This document shows, one piece after another, positions 43,624 to 55,900 of a stretch of DNA of 64,000 nt (position 1 is its first letter; each line of letters begins with the position of its first letter). Both the position numbers and the translations under genes were made by a program. The stretch comes from Haematobia irritans (Eukaryota; Arthropoda; Insecta; Diptera; Muscidae), in NCBI RefSeq assembly GCF_050003625.1, contig NC_134398.1, positions 68,146,891-68,210,890 of the forward strand, in the 5' to 3' direction. Under the pieces are notes generated by a model. It worked only from the letters and a program-made list of their open reading frames with translations, ran no database searches and was not told the origin of the DNA.

Positions 43624-45104
43624 AAATATTTGTGGCGTTTACAAACATTTTAAAGGTTTCCAAAATTGTGATACGATATGTAACAGCGTATTCACACAAA
43701 AATTTCCTGTAAAAGGCATCTTGCAAACGTTCATCCAACGGCCTGCGAGTTTAGCGATTTGGAAAAAAATATAGTAAACAAGAAGTATATACCACAAGAA
43801 GTAAGCATAGAGAGACACTGGGAAGGGACTTCTCACCCTGGAAGATTAGGTGAAGTACCCTTTTCTGAATGAGAAACTGAATTTCTACACTGTTAGAAAA
43901 ATATGTTTTTCATATGTTCCGATGTAAACAAAATGTGTTTCGGGCACAATTTTAAAACACAATATATTTAAGTGCAAACATGTAATGTTCCTAAACTAAC
44001 ACTAAATGTTTGGGACATCTATGTTAATATGTTAGAATATATTATGTTTGGTGCATGAATATTTCATAAAGATCATGTGTGTGAATGCAAACATATATAA
44101 ATTTACAAATTTCGACTAAACATACATATGTTGCGACAGAGAGAGTAACATATAGAGAAAGAAATAGAGATGGAAACCGGGAGAGTTGACAAAAGATATC
44201 AACATAACACAGCGAAAGAATCAAAAGAGAACAATTTCTGTGAAACCACTTGTATGTTGTTTCGGAAAACTGTTTTATGCTAAGGCCAAAAATTTGATAT
44301 GCTTAAGTCTAAATATTATTTAATTTGAATAAAGGGAATATACATTCGGAACCAAGAGAATAGACATTTGAAAACCAAACAGCTTATGTTTTCCCCTTGA
44401 GAGCAGCATTTTGTGTATGTGTGGACATGTGTTTTGTTTATCATTTTGGCATTATGGGCACAATTTTTTTCTTGGTTCGTTAAAAGAAATCAGGGGTCTT
44501 CATAAAAATAACGAAAGGGCACTATACTCTTTTTAGATTTGGGACAGTAAAATGAAATAAGGAGGAAATAGTGAAAAATTACACAGTAAAATGTATAAAA
44601 ACAAAGTTTAGTTCCACTTTATTAATAAGTAGGAGTTGACGGACACCTTCAAATATAAAAGCAGACATTAAGTTCGAGTTTTGCAATTAAAACAATTTAA
44701 AAAGTTTATTTTCTTTAAAATGAATTATTAAAGAAAAATAAAAGGCATTTTAGAGCGATGGTGTTAAATGCTAGTAAAAAATTGTTCACGCCTAAATAAA
44801 TTTATGTTTATATTATAAAATTATTTATATATGTTTATACTCGACTCCACGTTCTTCTTTTGTTAGAGTTTTTGCATTCCTTCCAAATTTTAAAGTTTTG
44901 TACCAAAAACAGTTTTTTGTTACAAAATTGTTATTTCTGCAAAAAAAAAAAAAAAATAATATTTTATCCAAAAATCAGTCAATTTCGTTTATATCAAGCA
45001 CTGTTGCTGACTATAAATCTTTAATAACCAACATTTCGAAGTTTCATTATAAAAATTTACACATTTATATTTAATAAATATAAATGTGTAAATTAAAAAA
45101 AAAG

Positions 45105-45180
45105 TGTTCGGTCCGAGCAGGGATTGAACCCACGACCCTTTGCATGCAAGGCAGACATGCTAACCACTGCTCCACGTGGC
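45105..45180 (-). repeat. tRNA-like SINE head inside MITE relative
   Basis: Read on the minus strand it has an A-box-like GCAGTGGTTAGCATG and a B-box GGTTCAATCCC, spaced as in a tRNA and followed by CGGACCGAACAC. It matches the head of the SINE at 22562. No CCA end and a poor acceptor stem, so this is not a functional tRNA gene. Confidence 0.7.
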
Positions 45181-45295
45181 AAACAAATGTATGTTTCTGT
45201 TAAATAATGTTATGTTTGCATGGGCTCGTGGGCGCTGCAAACTATGCTATATAAATGTAACTTATAACGATAATTATCTACTGGTGACTATAACA

Positions 45296-45366
45296 GCTAC
45301 GTAGCCCAGTGGATAGTGTGTTGGCTTACAAACTGTATGGTCCTCGGTTCGATTCTCCGTGAAGGC
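45296..45366 (+). repeat. second tRNA-like segment inside MITE relative
   Basis: A-box-like TAGCCCAGTGGATAGTG and B-box GGTTCGATTCT, with a tRNA-like spacing. A degraded version occurs in each 976 bp MITE (for example near 1795-1850). It looks like a captured tRNA or SINE head rather than a working tRNA gene. Confidence 0.65.
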
Positions 45367-47141
45367 GAAAGGTAAAATTTAAAAAATTTATAAAAGTGAA
45401 TAATTTCTTCAACATTATTTGTATTACAGAAAATGGTGCCAAGAACTAAAATATTTCGTGGAAGTGAAAATTACGAGTATGTTAGGGAATGAGCACAATC
45501 GTCTTTGGGAAAAATTCTTCCAAGCATATAATATTTTTGGGCTCAAAATGCTTCCAAACATATAATATGTTCACATAAAACAAACATATTAATGTTTCGG
45601 CAGTATCCAATAATATATGTGCTTCCTGCAAAATATGTTTGGAACATATGTTAAAGAAGCGATTTTTTTTGAGGGTGTACCGCATCGACAGATCTGACGA
45701 TGGGATATTGACGTACTGAATACGTCAAATATTTGACGAACACGATAACCATAGTGATATATTTAGGGCCTGGCCACAGTATAAAGAATTTCGAGGAGCA
45801 TAGTTGGTAAGTAACTAAATTTTAACGTTCACCTTAATTTAATATTCTTACTACATGTATATGTTGTTATTTCGTTTAGATTAACATGGACTTCGGAGTA
45901 GCACACCAATATTAGACTGGGTAACCAAACTGATATAGTGTATTGGTACAATTTAATTGACAAAGAACACTATATTAAAAATGCTGGCATTAAATAGGGT
46001 TTTGATAAAATTGATGTGCCAAATGCAGGTTTGTTATGAAAAAAAAAAAAAATAGTTGGTACAATTATGCATATCATTAAATAACTAATATTTAAACCTG
46101 CTTTTGTAGCCTCATCATTTATGATGCGTTTGACTTGGTGTCTATATGGCTACTTATTTCCAACATCAAAATACGTCCGAAATGATAAAAATGGAAAATA
46201 CGTATGGAGAATACTCCCAAGAATCGTCAATATTTCTAGCAGAAAGTATCCCAGAAGTAGACAACCATTTACATTTTTTTTAAAAAGACAAATTACAATA
46301 TTAGACCTTTTATTGTTGTTATTGGAGATATCAATTTAGAAAATGGTGACTACAATTATTATATTTATCTAGACCAAGAGTACTTTTATAATATTAAATC
46401 AGCCAACACAAAACACTTTTCGAAAATACTAATCATTTTAAGCGAATAATAATAGCTTATATTCCAATAGGGCCAATAAACAGATTTCTTATCTATAACT
46501 AAATTTATGTTAATATTATATGAAACGCTGAAAACGTTTTGATTAATATCATATGTATACTTTTTCCATTCACAAATCTAAGTTAATATTGAATTGTATA
46601 ATCCATTAATAATCGCAAGTGTAGTGAATAATATTTTTAAGATTTTTCGATAAAAATAATATTTCCTAATTCACTTAAAATATTTGTAATTATATTGGAT
46701 ATTGTAAAATTTAGAACTAGTTTCTAAGGCGGAAATCAAAGTTCAGTTCGATGTCAGTGTTTCATTAGTTAAATGTAAAATATACATTAGTTTGATGCAA
46801 TGTAGTCATTGAAGTAATGTAATTTTAATGAATAAATTACGTACTTTTGATGAATACCTTTCATTGGAATGATGCAGAATATTCATTGTATGGAGACTAT
46901 CGGACATCAATTTGAATACCGTTTTTCATCGAAAGGAAGAAAAAAATACATCAATTAAATGACACTTTTTCTTCAAGATGATGAAATTGTTTCATTAAAT
47001 TGATGAATATATTTGATGAAAAATTGATGTAAAATTCTTCATTGCGATGATGAAATGCGTTGTAAGCTCAAAATCGAAGAAATATTTCATCAAATTAATG
47101 TTGAAAATCATCATATTGATGACGTTTTTCCGTTCAGTGTA

Positions 47142-47294
47142 GTTCAGGCTCTCCGGCAAACACGGGCAGGTCCAATAATTTTCTGGGCATAACATAGTTT
47201 CTTGAATATTCACCGCTTACAGTAGGTTGCCGCATATTTTCGGCATTCATGGCGAAATTTCTGGTGGCAGTTGAGTACATGTCATGTAGAAACG
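47142..47294 (-). pseudogene. BEL/Pao 2 gag piece upstream of composite element
   Basis: Open on the minus strand: MNAENMRQPTVSGEYSRNYV and RKLLDLPVFAGEPE, the L.P.F.G conserved gag start. Ends at the composite element at 47139; begins at the element ending 47297. Confidence 0.8.
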
Positions 47295-47296
47295 AT

Positions 47297-48897
47297 CCCA
47301 ATAAACACAGGATGAGCGTTTTTCAAATGCAACAACTTTTCAGTTTGAGGGTAAATATAATTTTCAACATAAATTCAACTTGACTTGAAATAGCTCATCT
47401 TCAATACATCTTCAAATTGTTTGCGAATTACTTCCAAAAAGTTGACGAAATCTTTGAAAAGGTGTTGAAGATAATATGAGAAAACTTTGACAAAACACTA
47501 CCGTAAAATGCAACGAAAAAATCATGTGGTTTTCAATACTTATTTGTGCAACGAAGTTCGTGGTCAATTGCAAGAAATAAAAAATGGAAAATTTTAGACA
47601 AATAACCAAATAGTTTATAAAAATAGGTAAGTGAAAATAATAAATGAAATAAAACTTTAAGGAAGTCACTAAATGTATATCTCTTTGCAGAAAACTAAAA
47701 TTATGGATTCTACGTTCTTGAAAACATTAAAAAGCTGACCAATGAAAAAATGGTGGACAATTAACTGGAACTGCTTCAAATAGTTTATAATAATTGGTAC
47801 GTCAATATGAAAAATTAAATCAACACTTTAGAGAAGTCACTAAATTTAAATCTCTTTGCAGAAAACTAAAATCTTTGGATGCTACATTCTTGCAAACATT
47901 AAGAAGCTGACCAATGAAAAATGAGTGGCTTATCGACAAGAAAAAGTTTCCAGAAACATTACAAGTGCAACCAATTAAAATTGTTAAAAACAACAAATTG
48001 TTGAAATCAACAACTTCTGGATGAAAATGTGCATCACATCGTCAGTTTAATTCATATGCTATTATCAGTTTAAAATGGATATTTTGTGAATTCCTTCTGC
48101 TGGAAATCAATTCTAACACGCGGTCCAGTACGTTCCTAATATCATGTTAATAAATTTGAATGCTGTTTTATGACACCAAAAGGAAGGAAATCGAATTATC
48201 AATGCCAAAGTGTTTACTAATAATGTTTAAGATATTTAAAGTTTTGTTGTTTGTTTTTTTTTGTTCTTATTTGTTGATATGTTTAATAAGATTATTATTT
48301 ATCAATTGGTATTGTAGTGTATTATGTAGTGTAGTGTATTATTATATATTTTATTTTGATAAAAATGAATAAATTATACAAAATTCATAGAATTTTGGCT
48401 TTGACTTTCAATTTGAAGTGGGGATATCATTCATACAAATTTAGGTTGAAAAGTATTTGCAACGATGTTAATTTTGAATTTGACTCGCATCGAAAATTGT
48501 TTGACAAATTATTGAGTAGCGATGCATTTCAATTTGAGGATAACACTTGAGATATTATTGCTAATGTGTTGAATTTCACTGTTGAGGGTAATGTCTGTTT
48601 GATATCATTCATACAAATTTAGGTTGAAAAGTATTTGCAACGATGTTAATTTTGAATTTGACTCGCATCGAAAATTGTTTGACAAATTATTGAGTAGCGA
48701 TGCATTTCAATTTGAGGATAACACTTGAGATATTATTGCTAATGTGTTGAATTTCACTGTTGAGGGTAATGTCTGTTTTTTGTTGAGAACGCGTTTTTCT
48801 CAACAATTTCTCAACTTGAATATTACCCTAATCCTTTGAAAAAATGGTTGAAAAATTGTTGAAATTTAGCATTTTTCAAACGTTTGTGTTTATTGGG
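47297..48897 (+). mobile_element. 1.6 kb element with CCCAATAAACACA ends and AT flanks
   Basis: Perfect terminal inverted repeats CCCAATAAACACA / TGTGTTTATTGGG, with AT at 47295-47296 and 48898-48899. Keeping one AT restores the BEL gag frame; removing both would not. Inside are two tandem duplications (47649-47749 with 47818-47920; 48424-48600 with 48601-48777). No transposase recognised. Confidence 0.75.
48424..48777 (+). repeat. Tandem duplication of ~177 bp
   Basis: GATATCATTCATACAAATTT... to GGGTAATGTCTGTTT occurs twice in immediate succession, essentially identical, so a recent event within the CCCAATAAACACA element. Confidence 0.9.
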
Positions 48898-48899
48898 AT

Positions 48900-49363
48900 G
48901 GCATGGAATTATTTCCTGTATTATCTTGAAATACATTCGTAGTTCTGTTGAATTCGCGAGTATTCATTCACAAATTCATATCTCGACGATTACAACTCTC
49001 GTTAGTAGGCGGCTGGGGTGGCGTTGGCGGTTGTGGTGGTGCTGGCAATGATTGTGATTAGTTTTGCATGACGTTAAGGGATGACCTTAAGTTCTGCAAA
49101 TCCATGGCATTTTTTAGAAGCTTCTCCAACTCCTCTATTCTAACCTACATGTTTCTTATTTCATTGTTTTGGCCAGTGCCTGTTTCCAAAGGCTTCTGTA
49201 CATTTATAGACAGATCTGTACTTGTTGCTGTATGAGTTCCATTCGTTGGAACGTTCTTGCTAGGCGAACTCATTTCTGGTGACTCCTGTGGTGTTCCAAA
49301 CTCGTCTACGATTCCTGTCATAAATCTTGGGTTTCTTCTTAAAGTCTTACAACTATTTGGCAT
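48900..49363 (-). pseudogene. BEL/Pao 2 gag N-terminus, degenerate
   Basis: Starts MPNSCKTLRRNPRFMTGIVD, has a TAG at about 49145, then in the same frame RIEELEKLLKNAMDLQNLRS (coiled-coil-like), a proline-rich stretch and further stops, ending in NTGNNSMPS at the insertion junction. Low-complexity N-termini are normal for BEL gag. The distance from the 5' LTR (about 50 bp) fits a start here. Confidence 0.75.
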
Positions 49364-49413
49364 ATCTTCGGCAATCTCACTTGGTATAAAACATCCATGC
49401 GGAATAAAATAGT

Positions 49414-49721
49414 TGTTAAAGTTTTGTTGAGCCTCGGAATTAAAACACTCTATTTAATATGCATCAGTTTTTGGCAGGGTAAGAGCTTTATTCCTAAAGA
49501 AAACGTAGATAGTACAACAAATTCATTTAATACAAATTCCATTAAAATGCTTACCGAGGTGACGACTCAACTTCACATCAGCTTAACTAAAACAAAACTA
49601 AATTGTGAAATTCATACCAATACATAAACATCTAACTGAAGAGAGTTGCCACCGCCTGAAAATAATTAAAACGATAGTTGACTTTAAAATGTATGTAAAT
49701 AGATGCCTTATTTCCACGACA
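49414..49721 (-). repeat. 5' LTR of BEL/Pao 2
   Basis: Starts TGTTAAAGTTTTGTTGAGCC and ends TTTCCACGACA on the plus strand; same length as the other LTR with about 6 percent substitutions. The bases after it on the minus strand do not give an obvious tRNA primer site. Confidence 0.93.
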
Positions 49722-50249
49722 GCCCCTTCTCCAGAGGCCTTCATACGCCTTTGCCCATATTAACCCAACGACGACGATTCGTCATTCAACCGTCGAACTG
49801 AATGGACGTGTTTTTTTAATAGCGGATTATCTCATCGTAATAAGTACTTATTACGAATTTCAAGTGTGGTGGGAAATTAAGCCACCATGCAGCGAAATTC
49901 AAAGTCATCCACTTGGTTGTAACTTCAGGGCCCAGTGGACGAGTATCGACTGAAGTTATAAATTTGGGCAATGACCAAGAGTTAGGCCCAATTAGTCGAC
50001 CTGTAGACGGGTCGACAAATGGGCGCAAGGAATTCTTGAAGCTGGAAAGAGGGAAAAAAAGGATTCAGAAATGGACAAACTTCTGCCTGAATTAGAAATA
50101 AGCAGATCATCTTGCGAACTCGATGGAGATGCAGGTATGGATGCGAGAGGTTTATACTGCTTCAAAACTCACCAAAGTTGAACTTATGGTTATTGTGAGA
50201 GTCACCAAGATCTGTGAAGGGGGCATTCTAGATGACTCGATAGAAACGG

Positions 50250-50990
50250 TTGAAAATCTCGATGGTCCTACGGATACTCCAGATAAATCTTCACCATTGC
50301 AAGGTTGCTTGTGCTGCCTTAAAAGTTCTCCTGATGAAAGGGGACGTATATATAGTTCTTATTCAAGAACCATACGTTAATAGAAACAAAATATGTGAAT
50401 TAAGTACTCCGGGGTTCAAACTATTGCAGTATACTGGTAAAGATGTTAATCGAGCCTGTATAATTGCTAAACATGAACTTAGCTTGTTTCTGCTTCCTTC
50501 AATGTGCAATAGAGACACTGTCGTTGCCAGTTTAGAAACAGCCAAATGCAAATATTGGGTATCTTCGGTCTACATGGGACATGATAGGGAGATGCCTTCA
50601 TGTGCCGTTAACACCTTAGTTGAGGAGTCATCATTATGGGATGCGACGCAAATACACATCATAGTATACGGGGAAGCGGTGACATTAATACAACAGAAGA
50701 GTCAATCCTAGAGTTTATTTTGCGTACTAATTTGGTAGTTTGCAATAACCAAACTTCGTCACTAAAAACAGGCAAGAGGTTTTGAACGTCACCTTGGCCT
50801 CTCCGGAACTGAATGAAATGATATATGAGTGGCAGGTTTTAAGTGAACATAGCTTCTCAGACCATCGCTACATCAGTTTCAAATTTTATGTTCATCCCAC
50901 CAAGACCATATTTCTGCCAAATGTTAGGAAAGCTGATTGGAATAGGTATAGGGAATCGTTCAATATGATTTTGGAATTCGCTCTTCAGTT
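50250..50990 (+). pseudogene. LINE copy 2 ORF2: endonuclease
   Basis: RILQINLHHCKVA, VLIQEPYVNRNKIC, SSVYMGHDREMPS and, after frame changes near 50690 and 50755, VLNVTLASPELNEM and FSDHRYISFKFY. It keeps the SxY segment that copy 1 lost but has frameshifts after 50680. This is the better guide to the family's endonuclease. Confidence 0.8.
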
Positions 50991-52142
50991 GTCAAAATGC
51001 CGTCCAAGCAAGAAGAGCAGCGTATCAAAATTTTGCTCGCGCATCGCGAAAATCCGAGCTACTCGCACGCAAAGCTGGCAAAATCGCTAAAAGTTGCCAA
51101 ATCAACCGTTACAAATGAAATTAAAGTGTTTGGGGAACGTTTGTCGACAGCCAGGAAGTCTGGATCGGGGGGAAATCGAAAACCGGAAGCCGCTGAGACG
51201 ACAAAGAAAGTTGCCGGTAGTTTCAAGCGAAACCCTAACCTCTCTCTCCGATATGCCGCAAATAAGCTGGGTGTATCGTCTACAACCGTGCATCGAGCAA
51301 AAAACGAGCCGGACTATCGACTTACAAGAAGGTAGTGACTCCAAATCGCGATGATAAACAAAATACGACGGCCAAAGCGCGATCCCGGAGGCTGTACACG
51401 ACGATGCTGACGAAGTTTGACTGCGTGGTAATGGACACCGAAACCTACGTCAAAGCCGACTACAAGCAGCTTCCGGGACAGGAGTTTTATACGGCAAAAG
51501 GAAGGGGAAAGGTAGCAGATATTTTCAAGCACATAAAACTGTCAAAGTTCGCAAAGAAATATCTAGTTCGGCAAGCCATCTGTACCTGTGACTTGAAAAG
51601 CAGCATTTTCATAGCTTCCGGGACTGTCAACCAAGAAATTTACGTGAAAGAGTGTTTGAATAAACGTCTGCTGCCTTTCCTGAAGAAACACGGTTGTTCC
51701 GTACTGTTTTGGCCGGATGCCAAATCTTGCCATTACGGTAAAAAGGCCATGGAATGGTACGCCGCCAACAACGTGCAGGTGGTTCCCAAGGACAAGAACC
51801 CTCCCAACACGCCAGAGCTCCGCCCAATTGAGAAATACTGGGCTATTGTCAAGCGGAACCTAAAGAAGACCAAAAAAACTGCTGAGGACGAGCAGCAGTT
51901 CAAGGCAAACTGGCTTTCTGTGGCGAAGAACGTGGACAAGGTGGTTGTACAAAATCTGATGGCAGGTGTCAAGCGTGAGGCCCGGCAATTCGGATTTGGA
52001 AAAGCGAAAGCCTAACTGAATATTTTTCCTGAATTTTATACTAATTGAACTTGAAAAAGAAATTTAATTTGATTTTTTAAATAAACGATTTCACCGATTT
52101 ACACGCGTTTTCCCTTGACCAAATTTTGACCGTATCACCCTT
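50972..52142 (+). mobile_element. DD37E mariner, left end missing
   Basis: The right terminus ends TTTTGACCGTATCACCCTT followed by TA (52143-52144) and LINE sequence. The left terminal repeat is not present, and LINE sequence corresponding to ~70 bp is missing there too, so a deletion removed the left end together with its target side. Confidence 0.8.
50997..52015 (+). pseudogene. DD37E transposase, one frameshift
   Basis: First frame (50997-51335) holds the helix-turn-helix region: HRENPSYSHAKLAKSLKVAK and a second HTH ending NKLGVSSTTVHRA. A one-base shift near 51325 moves to a second frame open to 52015. Catalytic residues: Asp in VVMDTETYVK, Asp in VLFWPDAKSCHYG, Glu in ELRPIEKYWAI, with 37 residues between the last two, the ITmD37E spacing known from mosquitoes. 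Apart from the single frameshift the ~340-residue protein seems complete. Confidence 0.87.
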
Positions 52143-52144
52143 TA

Positions 52145-52930
52145 CTAAGACCTTCAACATCTCACTGAATGCCCTAGAGAGAAGACAAGGGGGAAAAAAC
52201 GACCACTACGGAGTTAAGTAATATGGGGAAATCCTGCAGGAAACTCTTTAACAAAGCAAAGTCCACCAGAGCTCCTGAGGATTGGGACGCTTACAAGAAG
52301 AATCTGGGAGGATACAAGCGAGAACTTAGAAAGGCTCAAAACAACTCTTGGAATGATTCCTGCAGCAGTATTGAGAATACGTCCGATGCTTCCGGACTAC
52401 GGAAGGTACTAGCATCCACTATCTCCGCTCCAGGTTTCATTAAAACATCGGAGGCAATTGGACAAGTGAGGAGACACTGGAGGTACTTTTGGACACACAT
52501 TTATTGGAAAGCAGACAGAACTAGTCATGTCTTGGTGTAAATCCTGCAAAGACAGAACTAGTCATGTACTGCAAAGATCGGTTAAGCCCATAGCCTTAGG
52601 GGGATTGAAATTCCGTTTGGTTAATGTGCAAAATACCTTGGCGTTATTTTGGGCAGGAAGCTGAACTTTAAGCTTAATATTGAAGAAAGGGCGAGAAAAG
52701 CAACGGTAGCTTTGTACTCGTGTAAAAAGGCAATATGAAAAAAGTGGGGACTAAAATCGAAAATTGTGCATTGGGTATACAAGGTGGCAGGCACTTCAGC
52801 AGCCGACAAGTGGGTTTCGGAGTATATTCTAAAGATCTGGAACTTCGAATAGCGAAAAGATTACCTAATCACTGTAGTGTTTTTCAGGCTGAAATATTAG
52901 CAATAAGGGAGGTGGCGAATCGTTTCAATT
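52145..52930 (+). pseudogene. LINE copy 2 ORF2: linker and RT/RNase H remnants
   Basis: KSCRKLFNKAKSTRAPEDWD and YKRELRKAQNNSW match copy 1 at 19810-19930; then deletions bring together the post-YADD region (KTELVMYCKDR) and short RNase H pieces (QVGFGVYSKDLELR, FQAEILAIREVA). No catalytic RT box remains. Confidence 0.8.
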
Positions 52931-55900
52931 GTCTGTAATAATAGTAAAACGAAAAATCTATTGATATATGAGAGTGTTCGATTAATCGAACACTTGGAAC
53001 TATTTAGCATTTCGTGTTCTAAGTCTTCTTTATGAAATTTCCTTAATATACGAAACTTGTGAACAAAATCGAAAAAATCGTTTGGGCGTTAATGGGTTAA
53101 CTAAACCTAGAAACCAGGACACACAGTTCTGAGAATTGCATTTTCCCTTCTTTATTTAATAGTCCATCTAAACTCAAAGCTACGTTAACATTTTCCGATT
53201 TTAATGTCTTCAATAGGCCATTAACACATACTCGGGTAGGGTGATATTCTTGGTACCAGTCCATCAATTTTAACCCTAGAAAGCTTAACCTACTACGGCT
53301 ACTAAAGCTTACCATAAGTCTCTCAGACGTGGATAAACTGTCTAGGGTTAAGCACAATGGAGATCTTTGTATTTTTTTATCATGACTCATATAATTCCAC
53401 GTTATTTGTATTACAATCACCATCCTCTATCAAACCATCCTCTATCACAACTCCTTTATTATTTTCTTCACTTTTCACTTTTTCATAATGATTCTTATTT
53501 ATATTTAATATGTCTTTTTAATGTTCTTTTATTCATGTTCTATAAACACTTCACTAAATTCACAATCAAAAATAGACTCGGCTTGTTTAATGGGGAAGGG
53601 AATTCCCACTAAATTTATATGGGATTTTTACGGGGGTATATTTTAGGTCGGTATAGACCTTTCAATTTTTAACTATACGTTTAATGTCGACTTTGACCCA
53701 TAAAGATGTCTATATGTCCGTCCGATTTTACCACATTTGTGTTTTTTAGTCAACCCAATCGTTTCCAACGTTCGCAAGCTTCATCACAAAGTGAACAATC
53801 ACATCAAAGTGAACAATTTTCGTGAGAAGTTTGATATATTATCACATTAAATCGACTTACAACTGGACACCTTCTAAATGTGGACATAGTGCGTTGAGGT
53901 CATTGTGTCTAGTAGGCTATTTTTTGGAGTTCCTCAAAACAAACATCTGCGGAAGTAATTATGAGTAATTTTTCGCCAAATCTTTATTTATAAATTAATT
54001 CCAATCATAACTAATAATAAAACATATTTATTATGTCTCTCTTTTTTTTTACTAAAATGAGTGTACAATCACAGCCGTTTACTAATTATTGTTATGTTTT
54101 ATCATTACTACTATTATTATTTATCTCAATTTTATTATTTCATGTTATTCTAAAAGTTATTAGTATAATAATATTTCTAATTATCTATGCTATTGAAGAA
54201 ATTTAACCGACATTTCAATACGGTGATATGGTTTTTAGATCAAAATTAGAGAAACTATATTTAAATTTATTGTATTTAAATTTATGATCCCAGTTGATAT
54301 CACATATTGATTGCGGTTCTCTCGGTTGTTTAATGAAAGATCTTCTTTCAATGTAGGACCATTTACTAGATAAACACTATTTAAAAAAAAACTTCTAATA
54401 TTATATTATGCAAATTGATTTAAAACATAAAAAGAAACACATTTTTTAACGAAAATTCATACAAACACTACTTCTACAATTATGCATATAAATATAATAT
54501 ATAAATTAATATTATTTTATTATTATAATAATGGTATTTGTTTACCTAACATTATTCTTTGAGTAATATTTAATTAAACGTAATTTTAGGAAATTTTTAA
54601 ATACTTACATTTTACAAATGAATACAAAAATATAGTTATTTTTTTATATTATTACTTAAATCTACATAGATTTGCGAGAGCATTGATATAGTAGACTATT
54701 ATAATTAGGGAAATCTGTTTTTAAAGTCATGGCTAAAAGAGTCAACATTCGATCATTTACATACCAAAGGCCATATTATTAAAAAAAAATCTATTTTCAA
54801 TATGGCATAATAGAGATGATTTTCCCCTTATTGACTGTTAATTAATAGCAGCCAATCTTGAAAAAACATTCACATATAGTAGAATATTTTCAACATTTTA
54901 CAAAATGAACTTTGATTTGAGAGTTGATTCTTTCCCTTTGTTGACTGTTAATTAAGTTAGTAGACAGTATTGGAAAATACCATAATACAGGATTAACTTT
55001 GAGTTAATCAATCGATGACAAGAGAAAGCCATGATCACCTTGCCATAATCAGTTTCAAATTCTCTTAACAAAATTAGAAGCAAATCTCATATAAGTGGCA
55101 GTAAGTATCGTCTGTCTTCATTGAAATGTAGAAATGTAAGAGTGTAGCAACACTTTCAACCTATGAAACATTAAGAACGTTGAACTTAAACACAAAATTT
55201 AAGTACACTTAAAAACAAATTCATATGTAATACATTTTTGGAGGCATTTTCCATGATAGCTTAATATAGGAGACATTATCATTAATCAGTTTTCACATAT
55301 GTGTATAATTTGTGTATAACATTTCAGCAAAGTATATTCTTGAAAAAATAAATAAGTAAAGGCAGGATTTTTTGGACTATTGCAATATATCGATACCATA
55401 ATTCCACAGAATACGAGGCTTAGTCCTGTTTCATATTTTATTTCATTTGAAAATTTGCATAATCTGCAAAACAATTCCAATTAACTCCTTAATTCCTGGG
55501 ACTTAAACTTGACATTAGAAGGCGAGAAATATTAGATTGAAATTTAAGTGAATACATTAGGTATTTTTGACAACTTATCAAAATTGATGTATGTATGTAT
55601 ATAGGTTAAAGACCAACAATTTGTTTTCCTTTTAAGAAAATGTTCGATGTAGTACCATATATGTTTGTCCCTGAGAAGGATGGTTTTCGATTCAATATTC
55701 TGTGTAATTGAGGTATTGATATTTAAATGTATATAATAAAAACAAAAAATCGTTGGTATATTATTGTTGTTTAGAATTTACATACATAGATTCTTCTTAA
55801 TATTAAGTAATAATCAGGTAATTGATGTTATAATCTGATTCTTAGACCCATAATCGGCGATTCTGTAAAAGAAATTAAATTTTTTTTATAAGTCAGAGAA

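Larger units (their letters stand above)
43888..45677 (+). mobile_element. Longer relative of the TA-flanked MITE with two tRNA-like cores
   Basis: Starts CACTGTTAGAAAAATATG and ends GCGATTTTTTTTGAGGGTG, with TA at 43886-43887 and 45678-45679. The ends and the ATGTTTGG-rich subterminal parts match the 976 bp MITE family, but this copy is 1790 bp. It holds two tRNA-like pieces, one per strand (about 45105-45180 minus, 45296-45366 plus). The plus-strand piece is followed by GGTAAAATTTAAAA and a segment matching the core of the short copies, suggesting the short family is an internally deleted version. Confidence 0.7.
41574..47139 (+). mobile_element. CATCAA/TTGATG-rich element, 5.6 kb with nested elements
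   Basis: Left end CATCATCAAATTAATG, right end CATCATATTGATGACG then CCGTTCAGTG; both ends are rich in TGATGAAA/TTTCATCA repeats (41574-41830, 46840-47139). A TA lies at both borders but the right terminus is ~15 bp longer, so the left end may be clipped, and several gag codons seem lost at the junction. Contains Helentron-like family 2 and the long MITE relative. 45680-46840 has a 72-codon ORF without recognised domain. Confidence 0.6.
28148..49721 (-). mobile_element. BEL/Pao LTR retrotransposon 2, full-length scaffold with nested insertions
   Basis: Two 308 bp LTRs (28148-28455, 49414-49721) and the 5 bp target duplication GCCCC (28143-28147, 49722-49726) bound a minus-strand element with gag, protease, RNase H and integrase in order. 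Nested insertions account for most of the 21.6 kb. The LTRs differ at about 18 of 308 positions by hand count and have no indels. The RT catalytic core is missing near 36205, and stops and frameshifts occur in gag, protease and integrase. Confidence 0.93.
49881..52930 (+). mobile_element. LOA-type LINE, copy 2, deleted and with mariner
   Basis: Begins GCCACCATGCAGCG, a few bases before the ORF1 ATG, as copy 1 does. ORF1 has a large internal deletion (49915-50120 corresponds to both ends of copy 1 ORF1). ORF2 endonuclease, a DD37E mariner, the pre-RT linker and RT/RNase H scraps follow with several deletions. It stops near 52925 without the 3' UTR. Confidence 0.85.

Noticed and set aside
49385..49413. 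tRNA primer-binding site next to the 5' LTR of BEL/Pao 2
   Set aside because: The bases following the LTR on the minus strand do not begin with TGG and match no tRNA end I can recognise.
53097..53423. 108-codon minus-strand host gene
   Set aside because: No start context, domain or neighbouring exon; cannot be told from a chance ORF.
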